Part shown: one piece after another, positions 1-9,285 of the stretch
Numbering within the stretch: the stretch's first letter is position 1
Layout of the letters: every line of letters begins with the position of its first letter
From: Muscardinus avellanarius
Lineage: Eukaryota; Chordata; Mammalia; Rodentia; Gliridae
Reading direction: 5' to 3'
NCBI GenBank assembly: GCA_963383645.1
Contig: OY726558.1
Span: 184,195,634 to 184,259,633, forward strand
Length of the DNA stretch: 64,000 nucleotides
Program-made: the position numbers and the translations under genes
The notes under the pieces: generated by a model
What the model was told of the DNA's origin: nothing
The model's input: only the letters and a program-made list of their open reading frames with translations
Database searches by the model: none

Positions 1-540
1 GTTCATGGCTAAATACCAACACTAATTACACCAAATGTGAATTGGGAGATGAGTGTGCTTTGTGTTGGCCTTAAATTTCTAGAATGTCGCCTTCTGTTCT
101 CTATTCCCTTAGCGCTTCCATGACTGCCCCTCCTGGTTGTGGTATTACAGGGTAAATAGATGAGCAAAAGAAACCATGCCAGGCAGGAACCATCTGTCTA
201 CACTATCTTCCCAGAAGCACAGGGAATCTAGAAAGAGGTTGGCTCCATCAAGCCCATAAAAAGAGAAAATTAAGGTAATCATAAGCACTTCATTAAAAGC
301 AGCAGCCTAGCTTTATAAAATACCTGCCTTCTTCCTAAGGAAACTGATTTTTCACTAAATGTATGGTCATAGGACATAACCATCTCAATGTAAAAAAAAA
401 AAAAAGCAGAAGTATAGTTTTTAATATTTTTGTAACTGAAAATACTCACCTAGGGAACTTTTTCCTAAAAAGGTTAACATTTCTCAAAGGACTACTTACT
501 GTCCCTCTTGCATTTATGCATGAGACATTTGAATTTCTTC
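1..540. other. Unique AT-rich DNA, no gene seen
   Basis: I see no repeat family, splice-site chain or conserved reading frame here. The only low-complexity feature is a short poly(A) run near 391-404. The stretch ends where an L1 fragment begins. Confidence 0.5.
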
Positions 541-542
541 CT

Positions 543-1195
543 TCCTGAAGTGTCTATTTAGTTCCCTTGCCCATTTTTTGATTGGGTTATTTGTTTTCTT
601 AGTGCTGAGTTACTTGAGTTCTCTGTATATTCTATATATTAGTCTTCTATTGGAGAAGTAATTGGCAAAAATCTTCTCCCATTCTGTTGTCTCTCAGTTG
701 AGATTCTTGATAGTTTCCTTTACTATATAGAAGCTCTTCGGTTTCATGCAATCCCACATATTGATTTAATCTTTAGATTCTTGTGCCTTTGGGTTCTTGT
801 TGAGAAAGTTTCTATCTGTGCCTATGTGTTGCAGGGTTGTACCTATACCCTATTCAAAGAGCCTCAAGGTAATCCATTTTGAATTGACTCTTGTGCAGGG
901 TGAGAAAGTGGGATTTATTTCCTTTTTTTTTTTTTTTCTACATATGGTTAACCAATTTTGCCAACACCATTTTTTGAACAGGCTATCTTTTTTCCAGTGT
1001 ATGTTTTTGTCCCCTTTGTCAAAAATCAATTGGCTGTATGTGGATTTGTTTCTGGGTCTTCTATTCTGCTCCACTGGTCTATGTATCTGTTTTTGTGCCA
1101 GTGCCATGCTGTTTTTATTACTATGGCTTTGTAGTATAGTTTAAAGTCAGGTATTATGATTCCTCCAGCATGGATTTGTTTTGCCAGAATGGAAC
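543..1195 (-). mobile_element. LINE-1 fragment, 3' part of ORF2, decayed
   Basis: Read on the minus strand, this is the C-terminal part of L1 ORF2 (endonuclease/reverse transcriptase protein). The clearest coding trace is 850-1107 on the minus strand, with the L1 ORF2 block containing NKST and later [13 protein letters not shown], which lies downstream of the RT domain. A lysine-rich interruption falls at the poly(T) run near 925-938. Both ends are truncated: no 3' UTR or poly(A) at the low-coordinate end and no RT catalytic motif at the other. It is a dead fossil copy. Confidence 0.85.
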
Positions 1196-1260
1196 TAAAT
1201 AGATTTTTATAATATTTTGATAGCTATATTTTATTTTACTTTAGATATTAGGGTTTAAAC

Positions 1261-1416
1261 CTTGGGGCATTTTATCTCCAAGCTACACCTTCATCCCTTT
1301 TAATGTTTTTATTTTGAAACAGGGTCTCACTAAGTTGTTGGGGCTGGCCTCAAGCCTGAGATTATTTTAGCTTCCCAAGTATTGGGATTACAGGCATTTG
1401 TTACCACACCTAGTTA
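1261..1416 (-). mobile_element. B1-dID-like SINE, old, subfamily A
   Basis: On the minus strand a B1-like half with the GGATTACAGGC-type block and ACCACACC end is followed by an ID-like half (GGGGCATTTTATCTCCAAGC in plus orientation). It is strongly diverged, so probably one of the older copies. Confidence 0.7.
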
Positions 1417-1419
1417 AGT

Positions 1420-2545
1420 GACAGCTTCTTAAGTGACAGGATTTGAATTTTATTGTTGCTTTTGGTATTATGTTTTTGTTGTGTTTTGTTTTTCTCAATG
1501 TTTTATATTTTATATACCAATTGTTTTTATTTGCTTGTTTTGGCCTTTTTCACTGGTGCTACTGATGCAGGAATAATTTTGTTTTTATTAGTACTGAAGC
1601 AGAATTCATTATACTTCTTTGGGGGAGGGGGAGGAAGTATCATTTTAATGGCCATTTGAGAGGAAAGTTACTATAAACATGATACTAAAATTTAATTTCC
1701 TCATTATTCAAATAATTAATTTGTTCAAGATCATCTTGTCTTGAGAGTTCCTTTTTATATAAATGAAGAAATAAAAGACGTTTTTACAAATTTCTCATTG
1801 AGAATGTAAATATTTTTCTCCTTTCAAATGATAACTTTAGAGATTCTAGGTATATTTATATTTAGGGAGAAATACATAGGTATTTTTAATGAAAGTTAGA
1901 AAGCATTTCGATTGAAAACAGTGTTAATGTGAATAAAAATGAATTGTGATTTTAAAGAAGAAATGAAAAAAGAAAGTTGTTCCCCAAATAATAATAAATG
2001 TAATAATAGCCTTAGAGGGAATCTAAGGAAAGATTTTGTGTTTGAAAGGCATTATCAGGAAATGTCTTCAGTTCACAAAGTCCTGAGGGTGATGCTAATT
2101 CCTGGTGGGATCTCACCCATTTGCCCTAAGATGTCTTTCTCACTGGAGGCAGAGGTAGAAGGAGAGAAATCTTCAATGACTCACTATTGTCACCAGAGAA
2201 TTGCAAAATTCGTTGCCAGGAATTAAATGCAAGGATTTTAAAAGAAATTCTCTTCTTATACATTGTGAACTTGTCAATTTGATTGTATAAATTAATTAAG
2301 CTCTAATAGGTTAGCCCCAGAGAGCCAGCCTTTGAAGATCTGCTCTTTCCTATAATCAATACAACAATTTAACATTTAAACCTGCCTCTAGGGGGAAAAG
2401 ACAGAGCTCACTGTGAAAGGATTTTTATATTCTACTCATAATTTTTTGCTAGTAATATGAATTTTTCTTCATGAGAAAATTTCATTACAGGAAAAATTAT
2501 TGAAGAAATTATTATTTTCCTTCAAACTGAATGCAAAATTAGTTG
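1420..2545. other. Unique AT-rich DNA
   Basis: No repeat or gene could be recognised. A short G-rich run (GGGGGAGGGGGAGG, near 1621-1635) lies inside it. The frame at 1939-2226 has no family signature and is treated as chance. Confidence 0.45.
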
Positions 2546-2550
2546 GAATC

Positions 2551-2743
2551 AGCTGGGTACAATGGTGCCTACTTGTAATTCCAATACTTGGTTGTAATTC
2601 CAATACTTGGGAGGCTGAAACAGGAGGATCACAGGTTCGCAGCTAGCCTCAACTACTTAGTAAGACTCTGTTTCTAAATAAAATATAAAATAGGGCTGAG
2701 GGTATAGCTCAGAAATAAAAGAATACTGAATTTGGTCCCTGCA

Positions 2744-2744
<1 letters not shown>
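2551..2744 (+). mobile_element. B1-dID-like SINE with (CA)n tail
   Basis: A B1-like head (AGCTGGGTACAATGGTGCC) is followed by the linker and an ID-like half (GGGCTGAGGGTATAGCTCAG), ending in a CA repeat. A 19-bp block of the B1 half is duplicated in tandem at 2573-2591 and 2592-2610, a private change of this copy. Confidence 0.85.
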
Positions 2745-2788
<44 letters not shown>

Positions 2789-2792
2789 CACA
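2745..2792. repeat. (CA)n microsatellite, SINE tail
   Basis: Nearly pure CA repeat with one CG interruption, directly continuing the 3' end of the preceding SINE. Confidence 0.95.
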
Positions 2793-2949
2793 ATCATAAA
2801 ATTATAAAAGCATGCATAGATTAAAATGAGAAAATTATAAATTTTAGTTAAAAATATTAAATACAAGTAAAAATTGTAGAATTAAAGTCATTTGAAGGGC
2901 ATAAATTGTTTTATACTACCAGTTCATCTATGTTTAAATTATATAAGTT

Positions 2950-3141
2950 GCCTGGGCTTGGTGGCACATGCCTATAATCCTACAATTGAAAGGCTGAGAT
3001 AGGAGGATCATAGATTGGAGGTCAACTTTAATAAGACTCTCAGCAACTTATTGAGACCCTGTTTGAAAAAAAAAAATAAAATAGGGCTGGGATGTAGCTT
3101 GGAGGTAAAATCTCTAGTACCACATAAAATAAAATAAAATA
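2950..3141 (+). mobile_element. B1-dID-like SINE, subfamily A
   Basis: B1 half plus ID half with an AAAAT-repeat tail. ATATAAGTT occurs on both sides (2941-2949 and just after the tail) and may be its target-site duplication. Its 3' part and flank recur inverted at 7780-7930. Confidence 0.85.
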
Positions 3142-3166
3142 TATAAGTTATATGTACAACTTCAAA
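3011..3166 (+). repeat. Inverted block of local duplication, copy A
   Basis: This stretch (SINE 3' half plus flank) matches 7780-7930 in reverse complement, from the TAGATTGG/GAGGTCAAC end to the ACTTCAAA end, with scattered substitutions. In copy A the SINE is intact; in copy B it is cut at this block's edge, so copy A looks ancestral. Confidence 0.85.
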
Positions 3167-3167
3167 G

Positions 3168-3209
3168 TATATCATATTTAAGCCACCCTAAACAAAGAAT
3201 AAAGTTTTT
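3168..3209 (+). repeat. Direct segmental duplication copy A, left part
   Basis: TATATCATATTTAAGCC through CAAAGAATAA matches 7929-7968 in direct orientation. It is separated from the rest of copy A (6012-6502) by an L1 insertion. The GAATAA(A/T)GTTT at 3197-3207 is the left target-site duplication of that L1. Confidence 0.85.
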
Positions 3210-3259
3210 ATTTATTTATTTTTTATTATTTATTTTATTTTATTTTATTTTTTTTATTG

Positions 3260-3415
3260 GTGCACTGTATTCATACATCATAGTGGGATACAAACTTTTG
3301 TAGACATACATGCACACATTGCCCAGTCAGCCCCCACCCGATCCCCACCCCATTCTCTCCCATCCCTACCTCCCATGCTTGGCTTAGTGGTTGACATCTA
3401 GTATTATAGCAATTT
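3260..3415 (-). mobile_element. L1 3' UTR end
   Basis: ATTGGTGCACTGTATTCATA followed by a C-rich, pyrimidine-rich block is the 3'-terminal motif seen in other L1 3' ends of this window (22500, 51000, 62590, 62850). It shows the L1 runs on the minus strand with its tail at 3208-3260. Confidence 0.8.
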
Positions 3416-3595
3416 ATCCAAAATTAAAAATGATAATCTCACATAACAGTTTCATTTGTCTGATACCAAGCTTTTGATGACTTAAAGATAACATTTCAAT
3501 ATTTCTTTTTACTTTCTTTCTTACCAGAGAATATTTTTTTTCTATTTTTTTAGGTGAGACTATCATATATTTATATATTTATTTTTCAGAAAAAA
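3416..3595. other. Unassigned AT-rich segment inside the L1 composite
   Basis: No L1 similarity recognised between the 3' UTR and the plus-strand ORF2 piece. It may be filler from the rearrangement or a diverged L1 part. Confidence 0.4.
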
Positions 3596-4264
3596 ACTCT
3601 ATCCTAATATAGAATATGGACTCTAGATACCCAAAATGATCTTGAAAAAGAACAAAGCTAGAAGATATATATTTTCTGATTTCAAACCATATAAAGCTAC
3701 AATAATTGAAATAGTGTAGTACTGTTCTAAAGGCAGATATATAGACCATTGGAGTTAAATAAAAGCCTAGAGCTAAATTCTTCCCTATATTGTCAAGTTA
3801 TTTTTGACAAGGTTTCCACGAACATTTGGTGGTAGAAATAATAATAATTTAACTAAATATTGTTGAAACATAATAATTACATGGAAAAGAATAAAGTTGG
3901 ACCCTTACCTAATCCCATATACAAATATTAACTCAAAATAGATAAAAGCCCTAAATATAAATCTTAAGACTATAAACTTTTAGGAGAAAATCTGGGTCAT
4001 AAAACCTCACAACATTGAAATTGGCAGTGATTTCTTGGATATGATTTCAATGGCACAGGCAACAGAAGAGTATACAAACTCCCTAAAAAATAAAAAATAT
4101 TGTATATCCAAAGACAATGTAAACAGAGTTAACAGTTACCAATAGAATGGGATAAAATATTTCCAAATGCTATATCTGAAGGTATATTAATATTCCAACT
4201 AGAAATCCTAAAAATTAACAACAATAAAGGCAAACAATACCATTTAGAGATAGGTAAAAGACTA
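3596..4264 (+). pseudogene. L1 ORF2 3' piece in inverted orientation
   Basis: On the plus strand this follows the usual order of the L1 ORF2 end: the CCAAAATGATCTTGAAAAAG block, the ACATATAGACCATTGGA-like block, the GACAAGG and ATGGGATAAAATATTT blocks, then the AAAATTAACAACAATAAAGG block. Frames are full of stops. Its orientation is opposite to the flanking ORF1 and 3' UTR, and the junction with inverted ORF1-side sequence is near 4264. Confidence 0.75.
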
Positions 4265-4339
4265 ACATAAGTAATGAATCTCCACAGATAACCAATCTTA
4301 GTTGTCTGTTGGATGGAAAATCTTGTTTCTCTGGTTCTG

Positions 4340-5214
4340 GTGTGTGTTACCTATTTCTTCTTTGTAGTTAATCTCTTTGAGTATTTTCTCTAGTGCTGGT
4401 TTGAAGACATAAATTCCTTCAGTTTCTGTTTGTCATGGAAGCTTCTTATTTCTCCATCTAATTTGATAGAAAGTTTTGCTGGGTAGGAAATTTTTGGCTG
4501 GAAGTTGTTTTCTTTCAGAGTTTAGAATATGTTACTCCAAGCCCTTCTGGCTCTCATGACTTGGTTTGGGAAGTCTGGAGTGATTCTAATTGGCTTACCT
4601 CTGAATATCATTTGGCCCTTTGTTTTTGTTGCCTTTAAGATTCTCTGCTTGGCTTCCACATTGGTCATTTTGACAATTATGTGGCGTGGGGATCCTCTTC
4701 TCCGATCCTGTCTAAAGGGAGTTCTATAAGTTTCCTGGACATGTATATCAACCTCTTGCTCTATGTTTGGAAAATTTTCTGCTATTACTTCCTTGAAGAG
4801 ATTGTTGATCCCTTTGGTTTCACTTTCTTTTCCCTCCTCTATTCCAATTATTCTTAGGTTAGCTCTCTTAAAATGGGCCCATATTTCTTCAATATCAGAT
4901 TCCTGCTGTTGGATATTTTTTTCTAGATTAGAAACTATGCATTCATTTTTGGAATGATCATCTTCTAAGAGCGAGATTCTGTTCTCCATGTGGTCTAATC
5001 GGTTGTTTGTGCTTTGAATTGAGGCCTTTACTTCATTAATTGCATCCTTTATCTCTTTTTGGCTCTCTCTGAGTTCTTTTCGAAGCACCTCTATTATTTC
5101 TACAGTTATTTTCCTGATTTGATCTTCTAGAAATCTCTGATTTTCAGTTTTATCGGGTTCTGATGTTGTGGGGTTGTGGGCATTCATTGCTCCAGTATTA
5201 TTCCTCTTTCCCAT
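4340..5214 (-). pseudogene. LINE-1 ORF1 (RNA-binding chaperone), broken
   Basis: L1 ORF1p is the trimeric RNA-binding chaperone of the L1 ribonucleoprotein. The open part (5214 down to 4522) codes 230 residues. It has a short polar N-terminus, a coiled coil at about 28-112 with heptads, an RRM at about 118-205 (NLRIIGI at 119-125; PRHIIVKM at 176-183), and the start of the C-terminal domain (IRITPDFP near 209). A premature in-frame stop lies at 4522-4524. C-terminal-domain coding similarity continues in the same frame below it to about 4400, where an apparent one-base loss leads to a second stop at 4390-4392. Family members are usually well over 300 residues, so this is about two thirds of the protein. 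The start ATG sits directly after the 5' UTR. This is the best preserved coding relic in the window. Confidence 0.9.
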
Positions 5215-6011
5215 GATTTAGGAAGTTTGTGCCTTCTCTGGGTTCTTCCCTTGGGTCACTATGACTTCACTTAAGGTGTTCTGGATCTCGAGTCAGTAGT
5301 ATCTCAGACCCCACTACTCCTTTACTGGGTTGTATCACAGAATCTCCGACCCAGAGAGTCGATAGAGGCTGCTTTAGACTATGGGGGGTGCCAGGTTGCA
5401 CGTTCTCCTATGGTGTGATATCTCTGCCACCGCCACTCCCCCACTGGGTCAAGTCCCAGGGAGTACAGTACTGGGATTTCTCCTCTGTGGCCCGCAATTT
5501 GACTCACTGTTCTTGAGTACACAGATGTAGCTGTACTGGATTCGGTGAATTCTCTGCTGCTGCCGCTGGTAGCAATATGGTGCCGCTGCCACGCCCTCGG
5601 CCATGAGGCTGGCGTATTTCTTCTTGGTTTTGATTTCCACTCTGAATCCCTGCGGCGTGTGCTGAGCTCAGCCACTGGGAGCTTTAGATTTTACCTGCGG
5701 CAAGAAATCCCACCTGGCTGTTCCGCAGTGGCTCACCTCGGCTTGCTGTAGCCGTCCGGTGAATTCGCCGCTGCCGCCTGCAGTATGGTGCTGCTGCCGC
5801 GTCCTCGGGCATGAGGCCGGTTATCTCCTCTGTGGCTCTGAGCTCTGTTCTCAGTCCGCTTTCTCTCTGGAGCCTGGTGATTTTTTTTGTTTCTCTGGTG
5901 ATGGTGTTTTCTGGCTATGAAAGGCGCTGATTTTGTGGTAATGGAGATTGGTTGTTAGCGGGGCTCTTAAGCCCCGCTTTTCTCGGTCGCCATCTTCCCG
6001 GAAGTCTCGTC
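5215..6011 (-). promoter_or_regulatory. LINE-1 5' UTR / internal promoter
   Basis: This block of about 800 bp upstream of ORF1 is far richer in G+C and CpG than its surroundings, as L1 promoters are. Two similar segments begin GGTGAATTC (5544 and 5758 in plus coordinates), followed by GCTGCTGCCG-like, ATGGTG and CCTCGG(C/G)CATGAGG blocks. They are about 214 bp apart, suggesting tandem monomer units. A less certain related segment lies near 5330-5500. Confidence 0.75.
5988..5996 (-). promoter_or_regulatory. YY1-like site at the L1 start
   Basis: AAGATGGCG on the minus strand lies about 15 bases inside the L1 5' end. Human L1 carries a YY1 site in the same place, where it directs the start of transcription. 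Function here is inferred from position and motif only. Confidence 0.6.
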
Positions 6012-6502
6012 GAATAATGTTTCAATTACTACAATACAATAAGATTCCCAAGCTTCCTTTTCTGTGTTTGCCAAATTTCACACACAAAGCTCTTAAAGTT
6101 AGTAACAGTATTTGGAAATACTTGTTATACATGATTTCACTATGTTCTAAGTTAAATATATACAATCATTTATGCCAAAAAAGTGGTAAGCAGTCATTTC
6201 CTTTAAAAAAAAAATGTAAGCTGGTCATGGTGGTGCACGCTTATAATCTCAGTACTTGGTAGGCTGAGATAGGAGGATCCCAGGTTCACACCCAGCCTCA
6301 GCTACTTAGGCCCTCCACAACTTAGTTTGACCTCGTTTAAAAATAAAGAAGAAAAATAGGGCTGGGGGTGTAGCTCAGAGGTAGAATGATCCCAGGTTCA
6401 ATCCCCAGCACTATAAACAACAATAATAATAATTAATAATAATAATAAGTCATTAAAAATCTAAAAATCTAAAACTACCCTTAATTTGCTTATTATATTT
6501 TT
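6012..6502 (+). repeat. Direct segmental duplication copy A, right part
   Basis: From GAATAATGTTTCAATTACTA to TTGCTTATTATATTTTT this matches 7958-8453 almost base for base with scattered substitutions, including a shared SINE. Similarity stops abruptly after 6502. Confidence 0.95.
6219..6450 (+). mobile_element. B1-dID-like SINE, subfamily A (duplicated copy)
   Basis: A complete B1 half and an ID half (GGGCTGGGGGTGTAGCTCAG, then GGTTCAATCCCCAG as B box), with an AAT-type tail. It is the same insertion as the SINE at 8167, carried by the duplication. Confidence 0.9.
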
Positions 6503-6690
6503 GTTTATGTGAAATAATCTTAACACTTTAGTGTGGCTGTGGCTTTTTTAGAAATTGTTATTCTTTTGTTATAGAACTTGGTATTTTCTATCAGTGTCAA
6601 ATCTGCTCTAAAAATTATATGATGCTGAAAGTGACATAAGATAGAGTGTGATGAATGAACCTGAGTCATAAGCATTTAAAATTGTTGATT
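6503..6690. other. Unique spacer
   Basis: No repeat recognised between the end of the duplication and the next SINE. Confidence 0.4.
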
Positions 6691-6694
6691 CAGT

Positions 6695-6925
6695 AGCCAG
6701 GCGTGGTGGCGCACGCTTGTAATACCAGAATGTGGGAAGCTGAGACAGGAGGATCACGCGGGTTCGAAGCCAGCCTCAGCTACTTAGTGAGGTTCTCAGC
6801 AACTTAGTGAGACCCTGTTTCCCAATAAAATAGAAAATAGGTCTAAGAGTGTAGCCCAGAGGTTAAAAAGCCCCTGTGTTCCATCCTAATACCACAATAA
6901 ATAAATAAATAAATAAATAATAAAA
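6695..6925 (+). mobile_element. B1-dID-like SINE, intermediate type
   Basis: The B1 half is undeleted (subfamily A form), but the ID half reads AGGTCTAAGAGTGTAGCCC as in subfamily B. The tail is an (AAAT)n run at about 6893-6921. It may represent an intermediate between the two subfamilies. Confidence 0.85.
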
Positions 6926-7197
6926 TAAAATTGATGATGCCATATGTCCAGTGAAATACCCTTTTCTAATAATTGTTATTTTATTTTTTCTGACTCTACT
7001 TGAAATATTAATGTTTCCAATTTTGAAGTTACAAAACAAAATTTTATTACTGGATGGGTAATAACAAATAGATAAAGTAGTTAACTGTAGGGACCTCCCT
7101 AAATTTTCACTTTTTATTGAGAAAGTCCATTATAATGGTATGAGTCTTATCCAACATGTTAGATCAGTAAAATAGAACAAGGAACTAGACCTTATTT

Positions 7198-7433
7198 ACT
7201 GCAGCTCATTTCTTTCTTTTCTTTTCTTTTTTTTTTGGTGGTACTGGGGTTCCTGGAAGCCCTTCTACCACCGGGCTACACTCCCAGGACGATTTTATAT
7301 TTTTAAATTTGGAAACAGGGTCTCTTAAGCCAATGAGTCTGGCTCCTAACCAACTTGATCCTCCTGTCTCCGCCTCCCAAGCACGCGGATTACAAGGGTG
7401 TGCCACCACGCCCAGCTACTGCAACTCATGTCT
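7198..7433 (-). mobile_element. B1-dID-like SINE, subfamily B, with TSD
   Basis: The minus-strand copy has the subfamily B tail (TCCTGGAAGCCCTTCTACC in plus orientation) and the shortened B1 half. The flanks ACTGCAGCTCATTTCT (7198-7213) and ACTGCAACTCATGTCT (7418-7433) form a TSD with two differences. Confidence 0.9.
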
Positions 7434-7539
7434 ATGTGACTTGTTTAATCAAATGAACACACTTAGAAGAACTTCATTATTTTTCTGACAATGCAGATTA
7501 TGATTGATTTTTATTACCTCTTTTTATAGTATAGAGATT

Positions 7540-7600
7540 TTATTTTTTATTTTTTAATTGGTACACTATAGCCTCACATCATTACGACATTATGATAAGT
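7540..7600 (-). mobile_element. L1 3' end, short
   Basis: TTTTTTAATTGGTACACTAT followed by a CTCACATCATTA-like block is the L1 3'-terminal motif in minus orientation, heavily truncated. Confidence 0.55.
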
Positions 7601-7779
7601 GAGATTAGTCAGTCACAAAAAATAAGAAATCAGATGCTTTTTCTAATATGTGAAAGCTAAGGAGAAATGGGTCATAGGAGGAACTCTAGATGAAAAAGGA
7701 AATCCTATAGAGGAGCAAACAAGAACCTAAATGAGGGGATGGGAGAGGGGAAAAAAGAAATTCTCTAAAACACACAATG
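7592..7779 (+). mobile_element. L1 3' UTR-like fragment
   Basis: The order GTGAGATTAGTCAG, then ATATGTGAAAGCTAAGGAGA, then a GGGGATGGGAGAGGGG purine block resembles the start of rodent L1 3' UTRs in plus orientation. It abuts the minus-strand L1 end, giving a head-to-head arrangement. Confidence 0.5.
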
Positions 7780-7930
7780 TTTGAAGTTGTACATATAACT
7801 TATATATTTTATTTTATGTGGTACTAGAGATTTTACCTCCAAGCTATATTCCAGCCCTATTTTATTTTTTATTTTGAAACAGGGTCTCACTAGGTTGATG
7901 AGAGTCTTATTAAAGTTGACCTTCAATCTA
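7780..7930 (-). repeat. Inverted block of local duplication, copy B
   Basis: Reverse complement of 3011-3166. It contains the ID half and part of the B1 half of a SINE cut off at its edge, joined directly to the direct part of copy B at 7929. Confidence 0.85.
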
Positions 7931-8362
7931 TATCATATTTAAGCTACCCTAAACAAAGAATAATGTTTTAATTACTGCAATACAATAAGTTTCCCAAGCT
8001 TCCTTTTCTGTGTTTGCCAAATTTCACACACAAAGCTCTTAAAGTTAATAACAGTATTTAGAAATACTTGTTATACATAAGATTTCACTATGTTCTAAGT
8101 TAAATATATACAATCATTTATGCCAAAAAAGTGGTGAGCAGTCATTTCCTTTAAAAAAAAAAATGTAAGCTGGTCGTGGTGGTACACACTTGTAATCTCA
8201 GTACTCAGGAGGCTGAGATAGGATGATCCCAGGTTCACACCCAGCCTCAGCTACTTAGGCCCTCCACAACTTAGTTTGACCTTGTTTCAAAATAAAGAAG
8301 AAAAGTAGGGTGGGGTATAGCTCAGAGGTAGAATGCTCCCAGGTTCAATCCCCAGTACTATA

Positions 8363-8405
<43 letters not shown>

Positions 8406-8455
8406 TAAAAATCTAAAAATCTAAAACTACCCTTAATTTGCTTATTATATTTTTA
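7929..8455 (+). repeat. Direct segmental duplication copy B, L1-free
   Basis: Matches 3168-3209 plus 6012-6502 as one uninterrupted stretch. The join at 7958-7968 (GAATAATGTTT) is the empty counterpart of the L1 insertion site in copy A. Confidence 0.95.
8167..8403 (+). mobile_element. B1-dID-like SINE, subfamily A (duplicated copy)
   Basis: Sister of the SINE at 6219. Its tail is a longer, purer (AAT)n run at 8362-8402, so the microsatellite expanded, or shrank in the sister, after the duplication. Confidence 0.9.
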
Positions 8456-9088
8456 TCCAACAATAAAAATCATTACCTATACTAATATCTTGAAATATTT
8501 TCCTTCTGTCTGCTTCTAATTTTATTTATTTTCCCCATTTTATTCCTGAAGAGAAGACAAAATTAAATGTTATCAGTACATTTTATTGTGTCTCATGCCA
8601 CTCTATGGTGCTTATAGTCTTTATATTTGTGTGGGTACCACCATGCACTGATATATAGAGAGCTCATGCATTCCTCCTAGAAAATTATAACAATAAACTA
8701 AAACTTACTAACCACTAACAGCAGAGGAGAATATTTAGTCCATTACAAAGTATTCTTCCACTGTATATCCTTAAGTGTTTTACCTTTTTCTTATTTTTAT
8801 TCTTTTATTTCTGCTGATGATAAATATTTTTGGCACATAAGTTCTTGGGGTATGAGTGTAGAGATGAGAGGAGATTAGTTTATTTTGCAAAAGGAAAAAA
8901 AATGTTTCATATACCTAGCCTTTTTAGGTTTTATATGGGTATGTTTTCAGTAATATAAGCAATTTCTGACAATTCCTACAATGCAAATATACTGAATGAT
9001 TCCCCCTACTCCTTAAACCAGACCTATCATCTTTTAGAAAAAGTTTTTTTATTGTTAGTCGCTGTTGTGATTTTTAGTATTTTACTTT
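8456..9088. other. Unique AT-rich DNA
   Basis: No gene or repeat recognised. Confidence 0.45.
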
Positions 9089-9089
9089 T

Positions 9090-9285
9090 TTGTGTTTGTG
9101 ATGCTGGGGACTGAACCCAGAGACATTCTACATCTGAACTACATACCCCAGACTATCTTATTTTTTTTATTTGGAAACAGTGTCTAAGTTGCTGAGAGCC
9201 TCCTTGCTAAATTGCTGAACCCGTGATCATCCTGCCTTAGACTTCCAAGTACTGGGATTATAGATATGCACCACCATGTCCAGCT
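9090..9285 (-). mobile_element. B1-dID-like SINE, subfamily A
   Basis: The ID half (GGACTGAACCCAGAGACATT in plus orientation) comes first, then the linker and the reverse B1 half ending CACCACCATGTCCAGC. Moderately diverged. Confidence 0.85.

Larger units (their letters stand above)
3208..6011 (-). mobile_element. Rearranged LINE-1 with intact 5' end and TSD
   Basis: A minus-strand L1 lies between GAATAAAGTTT (3197-3207) and GAATAATGTTT (6012-6022), a TSD with one mismatch. Its low-coordinate end has an A/T-rich tail and a 3' UTR (3208-3415). Its high-coordinate end has the 5' UTR start (about 6011), and ORF1 lies between. Most of ORF2 is missing, and a piece of ORF2 (3596-4264) is present in the opposite orientation. 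The duplicate at 7929-7968 lacks all of this, giving an internal empty site. The copy cannot be mobile. Confidence 0.85.

Noticed and set aside
5379..5751. Several overlapping frames and high CpG suggest a gene or CpG island
   Set aside because: The segment is the L1 5' UTR directly upstream of ORF1; frames overlap on both strands and show no protein family.
6219..6412. tRNA-like block with A- and B-box motifs
   Set aside because: It is the ID half of a dimeric SINE; no cloverleaf or CCA-end context of a tRNA gene.
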